64,000 nt of DNA from Imbricaverruca yamaguchii (Eukaryota; Arthropoda; Thecostraca; Neoverrucidae): contig JAOTOL010001438.1 of NCBI GenBank assembly GCA_034440575.1, positions 972,387 to 1,036,386 of the forward strand, given 5' to 3'. The notes under the pieces were generated by a model, which was not told the origin of the DNA, ran no database searches, and was given only the letters and a program-made list of their open reading frames with translations. The position numbers and the translations under genes are program-made. Below, piece by piece: positions 1-13,227 of the stretch (its first letter is position 1; each line of letters opens with the position of its first letter).

Positions 1-10
1 ACGCCTCAAA

Positions 11-11
11 A

Positions 12-60
<49 letters not shown>
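11..60. repeat. (CT)n microsatellite
   Basis: Nearly pure CT dinucleotide run with one CCC interruption near its start, ending at GCTAC. Confidence 0.95.
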
Positions 61-63
<3 letters not shown>

Positions 64-1750
64 ACTTCTCTCCCCTCCCCTCATTATTCCTCACAATCGA
101 ACGGAAATTAACTTCCACGTAAGAACTTCACAATTTAACTGAGTGATGCGATTTATGGCTATCGAATTAACGATCGATCTTCTGTTTTCTGCCATTGGCT
201 AAATATTGCATTGGCTTAACTATTTTGTTAGCGACATCTATATGCATATTTGGTGGACAACTGGATTTTCTGACACCTGGAAATGCAAATGCGGCCACTT
301 GGCGTTCCTTTTGGTTCAGAAATAGGCACAGTGCTGCTTTTAGTGGTCTAGTCCATACATGAAATATCCGAAGCAAGCTCAAAAGCCGTCAGGCATCTCA
401 ATCTCAACCAAACAACACTGCCTTCATCCTGTATTACGTGCATGCGAACTGTGTAAATTTACTCTCTGCGGTCACGGATGTGTTTGTGATATACCATTGT
501 GGTGCAACAGATGATCACGACATAAAATAAGATTATACAAACTACCAGAAATGCATTTGTCACGATAAAAAATATGATTTATATTTTGCGCTTTGAGTTA
601 ATGATTGTGGTTGTCTTGCGCCCGAAAAGTTCCCCGATGGATAATCTGATTTGCTGTCATTTTGAAACCAAATTTAACGAGTTGAGCCTGTCTTAGCGCA
701 CCGATTTGCACTACGTGATTTTATTGGTTCCTTGAAGGAATTATCAGCAATATGATGACATGTCAAAAACAGCACCCGATTATGCTACAGCGCTATGAGT
801 GAGAGCATAATGATGTTCCAAACACGGCAATGTCGCCGGGAGACGCTGGCACCAATGCTGGGAAAGACAAATTCAAATGCACGCGCTTCTTTGCAGATCA
901 AAATATAAGTGCCGAAGGTTTGTGTATGGGATGGCAAAGGGAAAACCATGTTTACACTAATACTCCTACTATGCAGCTGTCTCTTCTTTTGCATGATGCA
1001 ATTAAAAAGATAATGAAATCGTGACTATTCTTCTAAGTAGCAACATGGACGCCATGATTTCATGCTTTAACTCATGTCTGACCTGTATTGCGCGTCACAT
1101 GCGAGCTCGCCACGAAATGTCGGAGGTGTCAGGAACCGTGAAAAGTCTAACGTGACGTATCCTATATGAGCAGGACACACTATCAACTTCGTGTCATCAT
1201 TAAGTTCTTATGAATTTCGACACGTCCTGCCAGGTATAGCAGATATTTCTACTTTGTCCTTACTGTGAAAACTCAGGACATCACTCTTCTAAACATATCA
1301 AGTCTTGACTGAATCCCCTCGTCGTCGCACCCGCATGAGAAAGTCCCCATGCAAGTCCCCCTGTCTGTGCCTGCTGGGAGTCATAGCTTCTTGCGATAAC
1401 AACTGGTATTCGGTCTGACGGGCAGGTTCGATTGCGTTCACCTAGCCGGCCTGGTGCCCGGCCGACATAACGAGGTTATTTCGCAGACGAAGAGAATTAG
1501 ACGACTGCGTGCGCGCCGAGCTCGGGGGGGGGGGAGAGGGGACTTGATGGCGAGGGGTCCAAATGGCGTGACGAGCCGCGCGACGCGCCCGTGGCCGCTC
1601 GATGTGTCGATCGCGCCGGGCCGGGGCGTCAACTGGCGCGGCGGCCAGCTGACACGTGTGCCGGCGGCGCTCATCTGCCCCGGCACGCGACACCTCCACC
1701 TCGTCTCGCCTACCTCACCGAGGCATGCACCTCCCGCAGTGTTGTCACGC
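61..1750. other. Unassigned sequence, no gene seen
   Basis: No reading frame here has recognisable protein similarity or a convincing exon. The first 1.4 kb is AT-rich and non-repetitive. From about 1440 the composition becomes GC- and CpG-rich, with an 11-base G run near 1524-1534. The open frames on both strands from 1440 to 1750 reflect the GC-rich bias and run into the minisatellite that follows. Confidence 0.6.
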
Positions 1751-2165
1751 GACACCCGGCCCGTCAGGTCGGCACCCGGCCCGTCAGTTCGGCACCCAGG
1801 CCCGTCAGGTCGGCACCCACCCCACCAGGTCTCCACCCAGGTCGCCAGGCCAACACCCAGGTCCAGACAGGTCGACACCCAGGTCCACAGTTCGATAACC
1901 AGGCCAGCACCCAGCCTGCCAGGTCGGCACCCAGGCCCACCAGGTCGACACCCAGGCCGCCAGGTCTACACACAGACCGCCAGGTCTACACCCAGCCCAC
2001 CAGGTCCACACCCAGGCCGCCATGTCGACAGGTCTACACCCAGCCAATCTGGTATACACCCAGCCCACCAGATCGACACCCAGCCCGCCACGTCTACACC
2101 CAGCCCGCCAGGTCGGCACCCAGGCCGACATCCAGGTCGACACCCAGTGCGCCAGGTCGGCATCC
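1751..2165. repeat. 20 bp minisatellite, about 20 copies
   Basis: Tandem units of about 20 bp built around CAGGTCGRCACCCAGSCC, with point variation between units (CAGGTCTACACCC, CAGGTCCACACCC). The unit spacing of 20 is clearest at 1958-2030. Open frames on both strands across this block encode only proline/arginine/histidine-rich or cysteine/tryptophan-rich periodic peptides and are not genes. Confidence 0.92.
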
Positions 2166-2403
2166 ATGCTGTCTCCCCTGCCTCACCTTAGCATGCGCCG
2201 TCTCCGTTCCACTTGGCAGTGCCACCAGAACAAAATACGGAAAGCGGCTGTATTTTTGGTCTCGGGCATAGTTTTGTGTTGAGTGTTTGTGGCACGGATG
2301 GCAAGGGACGCGCCGATAATGAACACGACGAACTCATCGCAAAACATCGGCATCTCGCCACACCGTGCAGCACGCCGCGCCGCACCCAGCACGCATCGGT
2401 GGA

Positions 2404-2530
<127 letters not shown>

Positions 2531-2638
2531 TATAGATATGAATGCATGTATAGCTTACCCCAATTAAACTTATTAAGTAATGCTCATCATCCCTTAGCAA
2601 CCATATGCGTTAATCCGGGGATAATTCCACAAGAAAAG

Positions 2639-2730
2639 CCGGTGGCGAGTTGATTGGTGGAAAGCTCACAAACGAAGCCAGCTGGGCCGCCCAACGGAGG
2701 CCAAACCCTGGACTGAGGCTCTTCGGGAAG
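2639..2730 (-). repeat. Dispersed repeat, copy A (inverted relative to 3355-3446)
   Basis: The reverse complement of 2639-2691 matches 3394-3446 at about 47 of 51 positions. The shared core is GTGAGCTTTCCACCAATCAA. Weaker similarity continues outward to about 2730 (CCTCAG and GTTTG landmarks). Both copies can be read as a peptide containing ELSTNQLATG, but neither sits in a convincing gene. The pair could be two insertions of one repeat family, or the ends of a decayed element with long inverted repeats. The 0.7 kb between them shows no transposase. Confidence 0.7.
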
Positions 2731-3354
2731 TCCCACACCCGCAAGTCTTCGGAAGGAGGAGGAGGGGAGGGGACGCCGCTGCGATTGGATTCGCATGCGG
2801 TCTCCAATTTCCACTGATCGACAGCCGAACTGCCTGACCAAGTTGCGAAGCAAAAGCTGCTCAGGAAAGCCGGATGCGGAGCGTGCAAATGAGACTACTA
2901 TAAAATTCATGTTGTTACTGTTTGATTTCTTCGAAAGCAAAACTCAGCTCTGCCTGATCGTAAAACAGTGGTAGCGCAGATCCTATAGGCAATTTATAAT
3001 CAACTATGTGAAAATAATAGTGTGGATGTACTACTCAGGAAGAAAGTATGTCCCGGGTACATCACCAACCCACGCTTTCTTCTGTTTATGGCGATGTTAG
3101 GGAACATCCGTCTTCTCCAGACTCGGAGACGTTATGACATGTCTGTCCTTCTCCCCTACACCGGGGAAGCTTACGACACTTTAGCCGTCCCTCTGAGACC
3201 CGTAAGACATTCAGGCAGGTTCGCTGAGCTCCCCTCCAATATCCAATGCGAAGACCGAGCGCCGAAATGCTGCCTCCGAAATGAATCAAGGAAGCGGGCT
3301 CAATATTGCGCCGTGTGTGACACGCAACGGAAGCACGAGGTGACGCGAACGGAG
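2731..3354. other. Unassigned sequence between two inverted repeat copies
   Basis: No gene recognised. A purine-rich GGAGGAGGAGGGGAGGGG tract lies near 2754-2772. An open frame entering at about 3022 on the plus strand has no recognisable domain. Confidence 0.5.
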
Positions 3355-3446
3355 CAGTCTTCCCCTCAGGCCGGCGTTTGCCCTTCTGCGCTGAGCGGCC
3401 CAGCTGCCTTCGCTCGTGAGCTTTCCACCAATCAACTGGCCACCGG
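3355..3446 (+). repeat. Dispersed repeat, copy B (inverted relative to 2639-2730)
   Basis: Plus-strand partner of copy A. The strongest identity is 3394-3446, with looser similarity back to about 3355. Confidence 0.7.
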
Positions 3447-4387
3447 CCACTGGCTCCGCCTCCAGGCACGTGACGCCGCACTAAGACACCTCAGTAGGTG
3501 GTGTTTGACCGTGGAGCGGCGGGCTGCTTTGTCGACAGCGTGCACCACGTTCGCCCGGCTTGCTGATCTGGCCAGTGGTCCGCCTCACCTGCCGCGGCAC
3601 AGCTGGGCCTTACCTCGTGCCTGTGCCAAAGGTACGTTTACTGTCGAAAACATCGGAGACGTTGACGCCGTGGAGAAGTGTGGACCCGGTTGTTCGAATA
3701 TTGAAATGTGTTGGGCAAATCGTGTTCAGCAGGCATGGACTAGTGCCACTGGAGTTCTGATCATAGCAAGCTCTGACAGTTCCCATCTTGCGCCATGTCC
3801 TACTCCAAGAGCAAACCAGGAATTTAGATCTGGGGGGCGGGTAGTCGTCTGGAGGGGCATCATTTCCTCTCAGAAGCGCCACTGATTGAAAACAGAAAGC
3901 AAGGGGGAATGCACTAGTCCATCTGGAGTAACGACTTCGGCTGAAAATAAAATGAAGGAGGTGGTGGTGCAATCGAGTCTCGGTGCTTTTTTGGAGGGAA
4001 ACACCACTCCATGGTGGAGGGGTCTCATGCCTGCTGTCCAGGGACGGCGGATATATGTCATACACATATGAATCAAGGCTGTCATATATGTGTATGGCAA
4101 CGCGTACACGGATATTGTTATAGGCATTGCGGCTATATTCGACCATTTGGTTGGATCTAAATCTTGTGCGATACTATGCTTTCCACGAACTTTCAACGGG
4201 CCCTTCAACAAATCAACAATATTTGTGAAAATTGTCGAAAGTGAGTGAGACACTTCATGTGTTGCATGGTTAGATTATTACAGCATGCTGCTTGGCTGGT
4301 TACAGCACAACAATGTGCCTGGCGTGAGACCATCTTGGAAAAGCTTCAACGTAGGATTTTTCGTTGGAAACACATGCATACATTCAT
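3447..4387. other. Unassigned sequence with a long hairpin
   Basis: No gene recognised. At 4059-4071 and 4082-4096 lie complementary arms (CATACACATATGA against TCATATATGTGTATG) with a 10-base loop and a 2-base bulge. This could fold as a stem-loop or mark a small palindromic insertion. Confidence 0.5.
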
Positions 4388-4690
<303 letters not shown>

Positions 4691-6838
4691 TTTTACCGGT
4701 ACTTCAGTTATCGATACCCTCGGTGAATCGTCTTGAATGTGGCCTGCTCTCGGATTCCCCGCCGTAGCACGTTGTGCACGGCAACAGCGTGCACCGCCGT
4801 GTACGTTGCGTATACGGCGGTGCCATCCAGGTTTGCCGGGCCCGCTTGCAGGGGACTCGTCCAGCAACACGAGGCGAGGTCGCATCCACGGAGCGTGCAA
4901 CTGGACCGGGGAACCTGTCCAGCGGTAGATCGTCCTGTGTCCCATGCCGGGGACTCTGGTCGGTGAACGTTAAGTCCGTGCCATTGCAAACACTGCCCAC
5001 TCGCTGCCATATCCTGGGCAGGAGCCAGCCGAGGAAGTACGCTCGAGCCAGACTTTATCCAATCCTCAAATGGCGAACGTAGAACCACTTCTTAACTCGA
5101 CTTTCGAAAATGCTGAATTATTTTGAACTCTGAGTACGCGGAATCTGAAAGGTGCAATGCAACAAGCATTCAATCACAGTACATGCTACACTACTGAGAT
5201 AAAAAGGGAGGATCGCGAATTACCAGAGAAGTGGTTGCCATGACTACTCAGTTAGCGGGTGCATGAACCTGTGGTGAACTTCAGCTGCTTTAGCTGCGCA
5301 TGCGAGTATGAACGGGGTTGGGCAAGGAGACAGGACTCTTGCATCCCACTTTTCTCTGAGCTTAGCCACTAACATTACAGCATTCAGTTGACATAATCGA
5401 CCTAAAAACTATCCCTCTAATTTTTTAGGCCTCAATACGCCTCTGTGGCTACCTGTGAGTGACACCTACGCGTAAACAGATCACTGTAATGGATCTCCTG
5501 ATACCGAAAAGGAAGCCCAGGCTACTCGAAGGGAGAGCAGAAATCTGAAAGAGTTGCTACCAAGTTGGATAATGCGTATCTCCAGATGGCAAAACATGTC
5601 TCTCAGATTTGCAAGGGCACCCTGAGGCTCAAAAGCACACCTCGAAAAGACTTGACTGGGTGCTGCGAGGCTCACGAGGTCGCATTGTGCATTGAACGGG
5701 CGTCATGGTACTGGCGCGTCAACTCACATCATCCGGGTGAAACCGCAATGTCGAGCTGGAGGGGCGAGAAAGCAGGAGACGGGGCCGGATGACCCAGAGG
5801 GGAGGTGTGCATGAGGCAGTGTTGAGGAAGGGTGCGAACATGGGCACCGCACAGCTTTCAATAGAAAACAAACCACACGGCGCGTGACCTGACACGACTT
5901 TGCGGCTTCGCAATGCACACCGTGCAGTCTGTGGCAGAGATTTAGCAGAAAATATTGTGAAGGTCCAGCAACCAGCAATGCTAATTCTGGTGATTTCAAA
6001 TCACAATGGATCGGCTACCTCATATGATCCAATCCTAAAATATTATGCATTTAATGGAGGAGTTCCATCGAAAACGTATGTGTGGGGTACGAAGTCAAAG
6101 AGACTGATAGCTCTATCCGTGCGTCCAGTCAAACCAGGCTAGGTACCGCCGTCTGTCTCTCAGCCTACCTTGGCTTATGACCTGTTCCAAGCCAGCCATA
6201 GGTGTTGCACCAGTGGAAGCTCCTGTGACCCCGCTGAGTGGCGGTGTCAGTCAGCTGGTGTCGCCACTAGGTGCGCGCTGGCCCCAGCAGGGTGTCGTCG
6301 TCTGAACACGACTGGGCGGACAGACCAGATACATTTCACAAAACTGAGGTACAATTCGGTAATCGAAAGTTTAGCTTTCGACGAGTGAAGGCGAATGACT
6401 TGAGCCTGCCCTCCGCACCACCTAACGCTGCAATCATCTATGTTGAGAGGGAAGACAACTGTCACAATGTTGACCTCCGACACAACCTAGTGCTGCAGTC
6501 ATCTGTGTATGGAGGGAAGGCAACTGGATCAAGTAGAATCACGCTGCTCTGTTAGACAGACAATACTTCTCTGTGCTGAAGTAAGCTAAGTGGTGCCATC
6601 TAAGATGTTATATTGTGATTCCACCTTAAACGTTCTTTTGTGCATTCCTACTGTCGTGCTGCCCAGATATAGTTCGAAATATGGTATATATTACTCGCTG
6701 TCCCTTGCCGATTCCCAAATGACACAGATAAATTACTTGTCCCACCTGTCGCTAGTCATCAGATGAATTTCTTCGGACCAACTTTGCACTGTCTGTGTAC
6801 GCCCAGCATGTTCATGATGAACTATGGCCCGCATCGCA
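4691..6838. other. Unassigned sequence, weak local tandem repeat
   Basis: No gene recognised. Around 6420-6540 two degenerate copies of a roughly 65 bp unit occur (GCTGCAATCATCT at 6427 and GCTGCAGTCATCT at 6492). The open frames at 4700-5090 on both strands lie in a GC-rich patch and match no family I know. Confidence 0.5.
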
Positions 6839-6852
6839 TGTATATATATATC

Positions 6853-6948
<96 letters not shown>
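6839..6948. repeat. (TA)n microsatellite
   Basis: About 110 bases of alternating TA with minor interruptions (TATCTATA, TACATATA) near the left end, followed by GGGGGG. Confidence 0.97.
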
Positions 6949-6951
<3 letters not shown>

Positions 6952-8513
6952 GGGTGTATTGGCGCAGCTTGCGAGCTGCCATTTATGTACACGGTACATG
7001 ATAGCGAGAGCCCTGGATGGACGAAGTTCGCAATTAAAATGATGTTGGGAATGAAAAAATAGCAAGTGGATTTCTTCCTTCTCTCTGCGGATTTATTGGT
7101 CAATGTTAATGTTTTTGTAAGGTAATTAATCCCAGGATTAGGCAGCAGATAGAAACGACCGTAGTTACCATTCATCAGCTACGTGTCGGTGATCAGATGT
7201 GGAGCGCACTCGACATGATTGACTTCCTCTTCCATCGTCGTCATGGATGACAAATGATGGCATGTATAGCTATGTATCTTCTCTCTGCAACTTCGGAACC
7301 ACTAGTTCGAGCTTGATGAAATTTTGCGCACATTGTTATGCCAGTCCAGTGGAATGCCACAGCATAGAGTCGTGCAAACAAATTTGCAACATTTTCCAGA
7401 ACTCGATCGAAGTATAAATTTGTTGCTTTTCCCAATTATTTCACTTGAATCATCTTAGCTTATGCTCAATTATTATACTGGAATGATCCATTGTTATACT
7501 CATCTCATGATACATCGATCAACACATCTAGCAAGCTAAGCGTGTGTCAAAGGCACACACATCATTGTTGCACTGGTGAAAATGACATATTGTCAAATAC
7601 CGTTTTGATTTCGTCTAATTTATCTTTTTCGGTGATGAGTGTAAGATCAAGTGCTTGGCTAGGAATAGCATGCATTCCAATAGGCATTCAGAGGCCATCG
7701 CACGTTCCACCATAATTGCTAGGTGTGCTTACCCTCGCAGTGCAGTGGGGTGTAGAACGTACTTTCCCGCATTCTGTCGAAAAGCACGTTCTAAAATACC
7801 GGAGCTAGGGCGGGTCAAAGTCAGGTCAAGGCCTCGTGGCAATATGGTCTTTAGGTGCGCATTGAGCATCCTTCACAAGAGACCATGCACGATACAGTCA
7901 AAAGTGAAATATGAATACACAGACTACAGGCCAGATGCCTTCCCGCCCTACATAGACGAATGTTGATTACATAAAAATGTCAGGATAAAAAGCAACTCAG
8001 GTTAGGTGCTTAGGTCAATATATACTCATGCTAGAAAACATTTCCTTACACATCACTTGGAACAACTATCACTGGGTAGGTAGAAAACATATGGTTTTGG
8101 TAGTGCTTATTACCTTTTATTGAGTGCCATTCATTTCGGAAGCTATTGTCTTTAACAGTTCACATAATCACATATTTGACCTGGATATAATCGGTGACCT
8201 TAACCCTTGCACGTGTTACTTGTTCTACACTAAGTTTTCAATTTGTATATCATCAATATTGAAGCACAGAATCGCATTTGTTTGCAACGAGGACCCAAGA
8301 ACTTCTAAAATCGGAATGACTGCACCCTTGCATTGATCTTTAACCTGACCTGGAAGGTGAAACACGCGAGCTAGATGAAGATTAGTCAAGTTACTAAGTG
8401 TTCAAGAATGCAGCAAGACCATGCGATTTACCGTATCTTTCGATGTTACTTGGCACAAAAACTAGTGGGTGTGGAGGCGATCAAATTGAATTCCCTTCGT
8501 ACTACGTGGGGTA
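6949..8513. other. Unassigned sequence
   Basis: Non-repetitive and AT-rich. No gene, exon or RNA gene recognised. The last 13 bases (8501-8513) are the left target-site duplication of the SINE that follows. Confidence 0.55.
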
Positions 8514-8675
8514 GCTGGTTAATGGTTTTTGCGACATGTCGACTGTTGAGTCATGTAGCGTTGCCAATCTCTGACGCCGATTGGTCGCGAGCGAAGAGTA
8601 GCGACAGGTGAGACTCGACCCCACAATCTTTCGATTGTGAAACGGGCAACTTACCCCAAGACTACTCGTCCCCAC
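8514..8675 (-). mobile_element. tRNA-derived SINE, family 1, copy a
   Basis: On the minus strand the element starts near 8675 with a decayed tRNA-like head. A pol III B-box-like GGTCGAGTCTC lies near 8610-8625. The body follows, with GCGACCAATCGGCG and TTGGCAACGCT, and the same body occurs in the copies at 59648-59835 and 25321-25413. It is flanked by direct repeats ACTACGTGGGGTA (8501-8513) and ACTACGTGGAGTA (8676-8688), identical at 12 of 13 positions, as expected for LINE-mediated insertion. The A box is poorly preserved. Such SINEs are non-autonomous and copied by a partner LINE's reverse transcriptase. Family identity cannot be named without a repeat library. Confidence 0.82.
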
Positions 8676-8688
8676 ACTACGTGGAGTA

Positions 8689-10376
8689 TAAAATTATCCC
8701 GCACCACGAGGGCTAAAATGAATTGTTATAAAAAAATGGAATCAATCTTCACCAACTTGCAATAATTGCGCGGTAGTCACAGCTCTGAAAAGTAACATAT
8801 CCCCTCCCCACCCCCACCTACACCCAGAAAAACCCAAACATCTCCCTTCTCTGGAATTAAATTGCAAGAAAAGAATGCCGACCATGTTAAATAGAGACAA
8901 TATCAGAATTGGTGCAACCATTTTGAAGCTACTTCTGTCATGCATCGCCAATAATCCTGCATCATAATTTGCAAAGTTGGGGGGGGGCACTGCTCGTCTC
9001 TTCTTCATGATCATTCGCCGGTTAGACCGCTTCAAACCCCATCGCCCGATCTTGCGTCAGTGTTAACAGGATGACAAGTCAAGATCAGCTATGAATGTGA
9101 GCTATCAAAGCCGGCTCGGAGTGCGATCTATTTCCTCGGCAAGAGATATCTCATCGGCATGGTGGTAGCCTACACGTTTCGGCGAGTCTCTGGTGGTCAT
9201 GCGCCCACTGGAAGAGAAGTGGGGGTGATTATATCGACAACTCTGTCTGGAATTCTGTGAAGTCGATTCGTTTGAGACTGTCCTGAAAGGTAATGTGCAC
9301 AACCAAATCGCATACTATGAAGTTGTATTAGCATAGATAAAGTCTGTCTAGGTCAAGCGAGATGGAATGACGAGCATACAGTGTGCTTGGTGTCACCGAA
9401 TGAGCCGCAACCCACAGCTTTAAGCAAGTCATCCGATTTAATAGAAGTATATTGCGATAAGCTGACAAGCGCCTGTGGTGTGCCTACGTGCCATAAAGAA
9501 CTAGGTGGTTAAAGGTCAGTGGACGCTAGTTGAGCTCAATCGCTTAATGTGGCAATTCACACACAAAAATTCGGCACATCTTACCAAATGGCACCTGTGC
9601 ATACATGCAGCTAACGTTAGCATATCCATGCCACGATTGTAGACAAATATAAAGTTCAACAAGGATCTTCAGCCCTTGCTTCGCTGCGTTAAGCGAAACA
9701 TTTGATGTTGGTTGCATGTGAATCGGTCACATGGTTTGTGACACGTGCGGCCCATAGTTTGACCCGCCCACGATGGCAATCAACAAAAGGACACGGAGAC
9801 GACAGACAGAGAAACAAACAAACAAACTTTCTTCCTCAAATAATATAGTAGATTAACCCTCTTTGCCCAGGAAATACTTGAGGTTAGAATAGTTATGAAG
9901 TTGTCCCCCGACGTTTTGGCCTTATATCATTGTCATGGGCACACGCGTGCTGCATCCAGGTCGACGGTCAAAGGTCGAAACGTCGGAATACAGCTTGTCT
10001 AGCCTAAAGTCTTTCCGGGACAGTGATGGTCAATTTAACTGCCTCTCTGTTTACAATTGTGTATTACAACCTGGAAATGTGAGTCCTTTTTAACTATGCA
10101 CAAACTATCCATGCAACAGTTGACATCTAATACACGGTGATTCATTAGATCCAGGAAGGACAAGTTCTCGAAATGGAGCACGTTTTGTGGAGTTTCTCTC
10201 TGTCACGATGTGAGATAATAATGATAACTTCCACTCCAAAATGACAACGTCTCAATCGCAATCTTTCCAGTAGATTCGCGAGTTGGCCTGCCTATATTTT
10301 AGTACCCTCATCCTTTCCTTCAGTTTTCAGCGATCGTGACGATTTTTCATTGTCGACGCTTCGTGTGTTGGCACAC
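8689..10376. other. Unassigned sequence with an inverted GAAACGTCGG-like pair
   Basis: No gene recognised. At about 9907-9930 (minus sense, GGCCAAAACGTCGG) and 9975-9996 (plus sense, GGTCGAAACGTCGG) the same motif appears in inverted orientation about 65 bp apart. Motifs of the form CGAAACGT occur near the ends of Penelope-like and other animal retroelements, so this may be a relic of such a terminus. A short CAAA repeat lies at 9815-9828. Confidence 0.45.
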
Positions 10377-10924
10377 GTCGACCCAGCAGGCGGGGGCCAG
10401 GTGTAGTCTACGCATGAATGACCTCGGTCCAGCAGGCGGGGGCCAGGTATAATCCACACATGACCTAGGTCCAGCAGGCGGGGGCCAGGTGCAGTCTACA
10501 CATGACCTCGGTCCAGCAGGCAGGGGCCGGGTGTAGTCCACATATGACCTCGGTCCAGCAGGCGGGGGCCAGGTGTAGTCTACACATGACCTCGGTCCAG
10601 CAGGCCACAGCCAGGTGTAGTCTACACATGACCTCGGTCCAGTAGGCAGGGGCCGGGTGTAGTCTACACATGACCTCGGTCCAGCAGGCAGGGGCCAGGT
10701 GTAGTCTACACATGACCTCGGTCCAGCAGGCCACAGCCAGGTGTAGTCCACACATGACCTCGGTCCAGCAGGCAGGGCCAGGTGTAGTCTACACATGACC
10801 TCGGTCCAGCAGGCAGGGGCCAGGTGTAGTCTACACATAACCTCGGTCCAGCAGGCCACAGCCAGGTGTAGTCCACACATGACCTCGGTCCAGCAGGCGG
10901 AGGCCAGGTGTAGTCTACACATGC
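10377..10924. repeat. 42 bp minisatellite, about 13 copies
   Basis: Tandem 42 bp units that include CCTCGGTCCAGCAGGC and the near-palindrome TGTAGTCTACA. Two unit classes alternate: one with GGCRGGGGCCAGG and one with GGCCACAGCCAGG. Because 42 is a multiple of three, all frames stay open (a 232-codon minus-strand frame spans the block). The peptide is purely periodic and is not evidence of a gene. Confidence 0.95.
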
Positions 10925-12430
10925 GGACGCGGTGAGTTATCAGTAGCGTTAGGTTTGAAGAGCACAGCTTCGACGAAGGCGCAGGGCGGTGTTCAACTTT
11001 TGACAAGTTATTTCTGGTTGAAAAGTTCGGGACAAATCTGAACACCGTGTTGGAAATATGGCATCACACTAGTTTTACGTGTCCCGGTCTTGCGACTATG
11101 ATGGACGGCGATTAAGTTTTTGACACGAGTGCGCTGAGCAACTATACAAAGGTGCATCAATTTCAAAATTATATCCTGTACGATTTGGGAGCAATCTAAA
11201 AAAATGCGAAAGGTATTACATGTTAAATTACCCCCCCCCACACACACACCCACGAACTCAGGGAAGGGGCTAAGCAAGCGCCCAATACCGCTAGCCTGTC
11301 GTTCAGATTACTGTGAAAACATTTCAAATGCAGCATCAGCAGATTTTGATGATAGCAACCCGTCACTATGCAGTGTTCACAGACAATAATGAGTGTGTTA
11401 TGACTGCTGCCTAACGAGTTACATTTCCGCCGTTACGCTGACTACGCCCAGGAGGCACGGCACCGTAGCGTGGAGACTCCGACGCCGGTCTTCCCACCCG
11501 GACAACAGGGTGGCGGTGATGCGATGTTCACCGCTCCATTAGCGTTGTGTTGCTTTATGATGCACTGGCGTCCTCTCAGTACATCTAACCCAGTCTCGTT
11601 AGTCGTTAAACTTGTGTGCTTAATTAATGCTAGCAGGTCGTCGTGGGTGTCGTAAATAGCCGGAACAACTTGCTGTGCATTTCAAGCCGTTTGAAGCGGT
11701 TTACAAGTTATCATTTTATACTTTATAGGAATTATATTTTGGCAATGGGTATTTCAAGCGCACGAACATTTATTTCTGAAAAAAGAATACTGCAGGAGCA
11801 CAAAATACTTTGCTTGATGTGCGTTTGTGTTTGCTGCAGAACAAAACAGAGGTGTAGTTGTCATTGAATGACCTTGTTAAGCGACTGTTGGTCGTGTATT
11901 GAGGCTACGCGCCACCAGCCTGTCAGTTCCGCCCACTAACTGGCTCACGGCCGACCACCGACACTCTTGCACCACTGACCCAGCTCGGGCCGCCGACTTT
12001 GCCGGCGGGCATTCAGCAGTCGGAGAAGCTCAGCTGATTGGACGGGGCTTCACTCTGACGTAGCTGCTTGTCTCTGAAACGAAGACGATCAGATCGCGCT
12101 TTATAATATGGTGAGGCACCTTAAATATTCCAGCAACATTCATGAACCCTAATACTACAAGTTCCGGCTGTATCTGAAATGTCCATCGCCAAGAGATAGC
12201 TGATATGAGTTGTTGTGCTGGAAGTTATTCCGCCTCAACTACACCAACACCTATTTATCTAATGTCTACTTCCGGAATGCTTGTTTCTCAAATAGTAAGG
12301 ATGTAAGGCGCAATAAGAAGGTAAGTTATTCAAGTTGCGTTGTAGTTTTGAGGTGGTGTCGTAATGCTACAAGATTATAACGTTGTTAGCTCATAGATTC
12401 GCGAGATCAAGAGGTCGTGAGCTTGCAAAG
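10925..12430. other. Unassigned sequence
   Basis: No gene recognised. A C8 run followed by ACACACACAC lies near 11231-11249. The stretch from 11900 to 12070 is GC-richer but shows no exon I can support. Confidence 0.5.
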
Positions 12431-12880
12431 TGCTGAGGTCGTGTAGCCATCAGGATGTGAGATTGTGGGGCTGCTGTGTATGTCATGTCAGATCACAAGG
12501 TGGTAAGTCTGTGAAGTTGTTGCGTGGTGAGGTTGTAAGGTTGAGATGCTTGAGATTGCTAAGCTGTGAATTCATGGGATCGTCAGGTTGTGATGTGCTG
12601 AGGTCGTGTGGCCATCAGGATGTGAGATTGTTGGGGCTGCTATGTATGCTTTGTAAGATTTTAAGGTGATGATAATGTGAAGTCGTGAGGTTGTGAGGTT
12701 GCGACGTGCTGAGCATAATGATGATGATGATGAATTTTGAATGATGAATTAAAGCTGACTATGCAGCCATAATGATGTGAGGTTGGGGGAGTGCTATGTA
12801 TGTTATGCAAGATCACAATGAGATTAGGTTGTTAAGTTATGAGGTCGTGAGGTTGTGATGTCATGAAATTGTCAAGCTGC
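12431..12880. repeat. Degenerate tandem repeat of about 160 bp, 3 copies
   Basis: The segment with GTGCTGAGGTCGTG, GCCATCAGGATGTGAGATT and GGGGCTGCTRTGTATG recurs at about 12431 and 12595. A more diverged third copy follows (GTGCTGAG at about 12705, GTGCTATGTATG at about 12790). An ATG trinucleotide tract (12717-12733) interrupts the third copy. The units are themselves rich in GAGGTTGTGA-like submotifs. Confidence 0.75.
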
Positions 12881-13227
12881 CAAGTCGCGAGGCCGTGAGA
12901 ATATGAGTGAGGTCATCAGCAATGTGGAATTGTGTGACAGCATTGCTGAGGTACACCAATGCGCTCCAATGCTTTATAAAATGCAAGGAATTAACAATTG
13001 GTGCCAGCTAGTTGTTAGTTTGTTCGTTATTTTAGTTTGAGGGCGCTTCGACTGGAAATTTGATCAGTTATCGCCAAAAAAAGACTGCTGGCGATTGCCG
13101 AGCAGTGCACTATGCTGCAAATATTCTTGAAATGGTAGCATGACGATTTCTAGATCTCAGCATCTCACAAAAAAAAACTGCATTGGAAGGCGGATTCCAT
13201 TAACGATTAATGTCTTTTGCCGTGCAG

